Shown in pieces: positions 5,616-7,211 of a stretch of 7,211 nt of DNA. The notes under the pieces were generated by a model. It saw nothing but the letters and a program-made list of their open reading frames with translations, was not told the DNA's origin and did no database searches. Every line of letters starts with the position of its first letter. Position 1 is the stretch's first letter. This DNA is from an uncultured Bacteroidota bacterium. Lineage in GTDB: Bacteria; Bacteroidota; Bacteroidia; UKL13-3. The stretch lies in NCBI GenBank assembly GCA_903888395.1, contig CAISTO010000019.1, positions 1-7,211 of the forward strand, given 5' to 3'. Both the position numbers and the translations under genes were made by a program.

Positions 5616-6965
5616 TTAAACGGGTAAATCTGTTCTTTGTTTTTTATAAATATAATTGGCCATAAAAATTAAAGCCAATAATATAATTAACCAATTTTGA
5701 CGGGTGCAATATCGGTCTTCCAAACCTACTAAACCTCCTGTAATTACTGCATTGCTAACAAGCGTTAGCAAAACAAAAAATACAATAAATGGCTGTTTTT
5801 TTAAATAAAATATGGCAACAATGAATGAACCAATGAGTAAAAAAATATAAAAAAATGTAATGGGTTTAAAAGGAAATTTCAGAGTTTTGGCATTTTGTTT
5901 TGCTAAATCGTAAACTGGAATTTCGTTGGGATAATATTTTACAACTGCCGGGTGCGGACCCCAACCATCGCGTGGATAAGCATGAATAGATGAGCCAATT
6001 TCATTTCGACCAAATAAGAAAAATGTTTCTTTAAAAACCGCTTTTACATACAGCCATAAATATTGGGGCGTGGTTAAAATATTTTTGATGATGGTTTTAT
6101 ATTCACCATGCGGATTAGCCCAACCGCCTGTTTTTTGAAAAGCACTTTCGGGACTAAATAAAAAATTTCCGCTGTAATTAAGTGGCGCTAAATTGTTTTT
6201 ATAGGCGCAAATTTCAAAGTTTTGAGCTCCACACTCTTGGTCTAAATATTTTTGAAGCACGCCATTTTCAACCAATTTTCCCATTAAAAATACTTGTGAA
6301 ACACTGCTGAATCCATTGGCACCAAGCGCTTTTTTTTCGAGGGTAAACAAACCAATATTTATAAAAACTGCGGCTGTTAAAAAATAAACCATTGTTTTAT
6401 TGAATGATTTTAAAAAAGGTAATTTTATTGCTTGCAGCAACAGAATAATGGCCAATGCCAAACAATGAAAAAGCATGAAAGCAAAATGCGTTTGCAATAC
6501 CAATAAATACGCAAAAACCAATAAAATCCATTGCATTCCAAATGGTTTTGAATGTGTAAAAAGTAAATATAAAATTAGGATTGAAATAGGCGAAAACACA
6601 TCAGGCATTAAATAACTTACATCCCAAGCTAATGAAGTAAATGCGCTCAATAAAAGTATAATTTGCAAATAAATTTTAGTGGCGTAGTTTGGTGTTAGCT
6701 TTTGAACAAAATGAAAGCATACAAAATTAAAAATAATGGCTTGAACAATGATTGGAAACCAAAGTGAAATATGTAAACTAGTAATTCCAATAAACCAACC
6801 GTAAACAAAGGAACGATCTTCGGTAAAACTGAATTCATTTCCACAATTAATGTATAACTGCGAATCGGTAAAAAACAAGGCATAATGATTATATAAAGCC
6901 GGCCATATAGTGATAAAAACACCTAATAGCATTACAATATATTTTATGGGAAATACGCTTTTCAT
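5616..6965 (-). CDS. Polytopic integral membrane protein, possible GT-C-like enzyme
   Basis: This encodes 449 residues from ATG 6965. About ten membrane segments can be read, roughly 9-29, 69-89, 97-115, 119-137, 143-160, 162-179, 191-209, 368-388, 391-411 and 424-440. A large soluble loop at about 210-367 contains GGWANPHGEY and the aromatic/proline-rich stretch AYPRDGWGPHPAVVKYYP. The first loop carries FFTDSQLYI (Asp34) and EDRSFVYGWFIG. WDVSYLMPDVF (114-124) is a notable polar motif at a membrane edge, and EDRY (416-419) precedes the last helix. An acidic residue in the first loop, many helices and a large late loop resemble GT-C fold lipid-linked sugar transferases, but I recognise no specific family and no catalytic role is shown. 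The 83-bp gap to the thioesterase leaves operon membership uncertain. A consensus promoter box lies just upstream. Confidence 0.82.
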   Translation of the reverse strand: MKSVFPIKYIVMLLGVFITIWPALYNHYALFFTDSQLYINCGNEFSFTEDRSFVYGWFIGITSLHISLWFPIIVQAIIFNFVCFHFVQKLTPNYATKIYLQIILLLSAFTSLAWDVSYLMPDVFSPISILILYLLFTHSKPFGMQWILLVFAYLLVLQTHFAFMLFHCLALAIILLLQAIKLPFLKSFNKTMVYFLTAAVFINIGLFTLEKKALGANGFSSVSQVFLMGKLVENGVLQKYLDQECGAQNFEICAYKNNLAPLNYSGNFLFSPESAFQKTGGWANPHGEYKTIIKNILTTPQYLWLYVKAVFKETFFLFGRNEIGSSIHAYPRDGWGPHPAVVKYYPNEIPVYDLAKQNAKTLKFPFKPITFFYIFLLIGSFIVAIFYLKKQPFIVFFVLLTLVSNAVITGGLVGLEDRYCTRQNWLIILLALIFMANYIYKKQRTDLPV

Positions 6966-6972
6966 GAATGGT

Positions 6973-6980
6973 CAAATATA
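6973..6980 (-). promoter_or_regulatory. Consensus -7 element (TATATTTG) for the membrane-protein gene
   Basis: The minus-strand sequence is TATATTTG, a full match to TAnnTTTG. It ends only 7 bp before the ATG at 6965, so transcription would begin a few bases from the start codon and the mRNA would be nearly leaderless. No TTG at -33 is evident in the A-rich DNA upstream. The identical octamer serves the divergent tRNA promoter at 7111-7118. Confidence 0.5.
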
Positions 6981-7014
6981 AGCAGGCAGATTAGTTTTAC
7001 TTATGTTTTTTTTG

Positions 7015-7067
7015 TTTCGACATGCTCAACGACCGCATAATGTCAACGGACATTGAACTTGTCGAAA
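7015..7067. repeat. Imperfect extragenic palindrome (21-bp arms, 11-bp loop)
   Basis: The arm at 7015-7035 (beginning TTTCGACA) matches the reverse complement of 7047-7067 (ending TGTCGAAA) at 17 of 21 positions. The ends are perfect for 8 bp. Two of the four mismatches become G-U pairs in a minus-strand transcript, so the fold is stronger on that strand. It lies between the divergent membrane-protein and tRNA promoters. TTTCGACAAGCTCAA-like palindromes are, to my recollection, dispersed repeats in Bacteroidota genomes. A second copy is not in this window. Confidence 0.6.
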
Positions 7068-7110
7068 TGTTGATTTATTTTCAAAACCTATTTTGTTTGC
7101 ATAAGCGTTG

Positions 7111-7118
7111 TATATTTG
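7111..7118 (+). promoter_or_regulatory. Consensus -7 element (TATATTTG) for tRNA-Arg
   Basis: TATATTTG fully matches TAnnTTTG and is followed by CGCC. It lies 17 bp before the first base of the tRNA, giving a 5' leader of roughly 10-14 nt for RNase P to remove. TTTG at 7092-7095 could be the -33 element, but its 15-bp spacing is shorter than usual. Confidence 0.6.
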
Positions 7119-7135
7119 CGCCACAACAACACAAT

Positions 7136-7207
7136 GCACCCGTAGTTTAATGGATAAAATGTTAGATTCCGGTTCTGATGATGGGGGTTCGAGTCCCTTC
7201 GGGTGCA
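7136..7207 (+). tRNA. tRNA-Arg, anticodon CCG
   Basis: A complete cloverleaf can be folded. The acceptor stem GCACCCG (7136-7142) pairs perfectly with CGGGTGC (7200-7206). The D arm is 7145-7160 with GG in the loop followed by A20, an arginine identity base. The anticodon stem TTAGA/TCTGA encloses loop TTCCGGT (7167-7173), with U33 followed by anticodon CCG, which decodes CGG. The T arm has GGGGG/CCCTT around TTCGAGT (7188-7194), with two G-U pairs. C35 is the other arginine identity element. The discriminator is A7207 and the next bases are CAA, so the 3' CCA is not encoded and must be added enzymatically. The variable loop is four bases. The minus-strand frame overlapping it is not a gene. 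Confidence 0.95.
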
Positions 7208-7211
7208 CAAA

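Noticed and set aside
6695..6922. A 75-residue hydrophobic minus-strand frame
   Set aside because: It is an out-of-frame shadow of the membrane-protein gene; its hydrophobicity follows from T-rich codons.
7136..7207. tRNA as an integration site for a mobile element
   Set aside because: No integrase, no partial repeat of the tRNA 3' end and no other mobile-element sign is visible in the window.
7026..7208. A 60-residue minus-strand open frame beginning MHPKGLEPP
   Set aside because: It lies across the tRNA-Arg gene and the extragenic palindrome. Frames of this kind, antisense to tRNAs, are a well-known annotation artefact.

Overview
The window looks like chromosomal DNA of a member of the Bacteroidota. 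By eye it is AT-rich. No gene has a clear Shine-Dalgarno sequence; starts are preceded by A-rich stretches. Promoter-like boxes match the phylum's TAnnTTTG -7 element, and a secreted protein ends its signal peptide in the typical '..QA|Q' form. The partial first gene resembles the C-terminal half of transketolase, which many Bacteroidota encode as a separate subunit.

Layout. At 1-329 (+) is the 3' end of a transketolase gene. A perfect 23-bp inverted repeat at 344-390 lies between it and a convergent gene and should terminate both. Gene 410-1759 (-) encodes a secreted 449-residue protein of unknown function, with an 18-residue tandem repeat in a predicted helical region and its own promoter-like box. 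The spacer 1760-2138 holds no convincing gene, but it carries a small palindrome and a degenerate 7-bp tandem repeat that ends 5 bp before the stop of the next gene. Then come four minus-strand genes, in transcription order: an integral membrane protein (6965-5616), a hotdog acyl-CoA thioesterase (5532-5014), an exported TPR protein (4960 or about 4999 to 3518) and a Sad/GabD-type succinate-semialdehyde dehydrogenase (3506-2139). The last three are tightly spaced and probably cotranscribed. Beyond them are an imperfect hairpin (7015-7067) and a plus-strand tRNA-Arg(CCG) at 7136-7207.

How the genes work together. No dedicated system is evident. Transketolase, thioesterase and aldehyde dehydrogenase are ordinary central, acyl-CoA and aldehyde metabolism. 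The TPR, secreted and membrane proteins are envelope-directed and lack a named function here. I see no mobile element, CRISPR array or defence cassette. The most interesting points are the TPR gene, whose reading frame continues upstream into a complete signal peptide that would have to start at ATC, and the heptamer repeat whose sequence drifts from one family of units to another.
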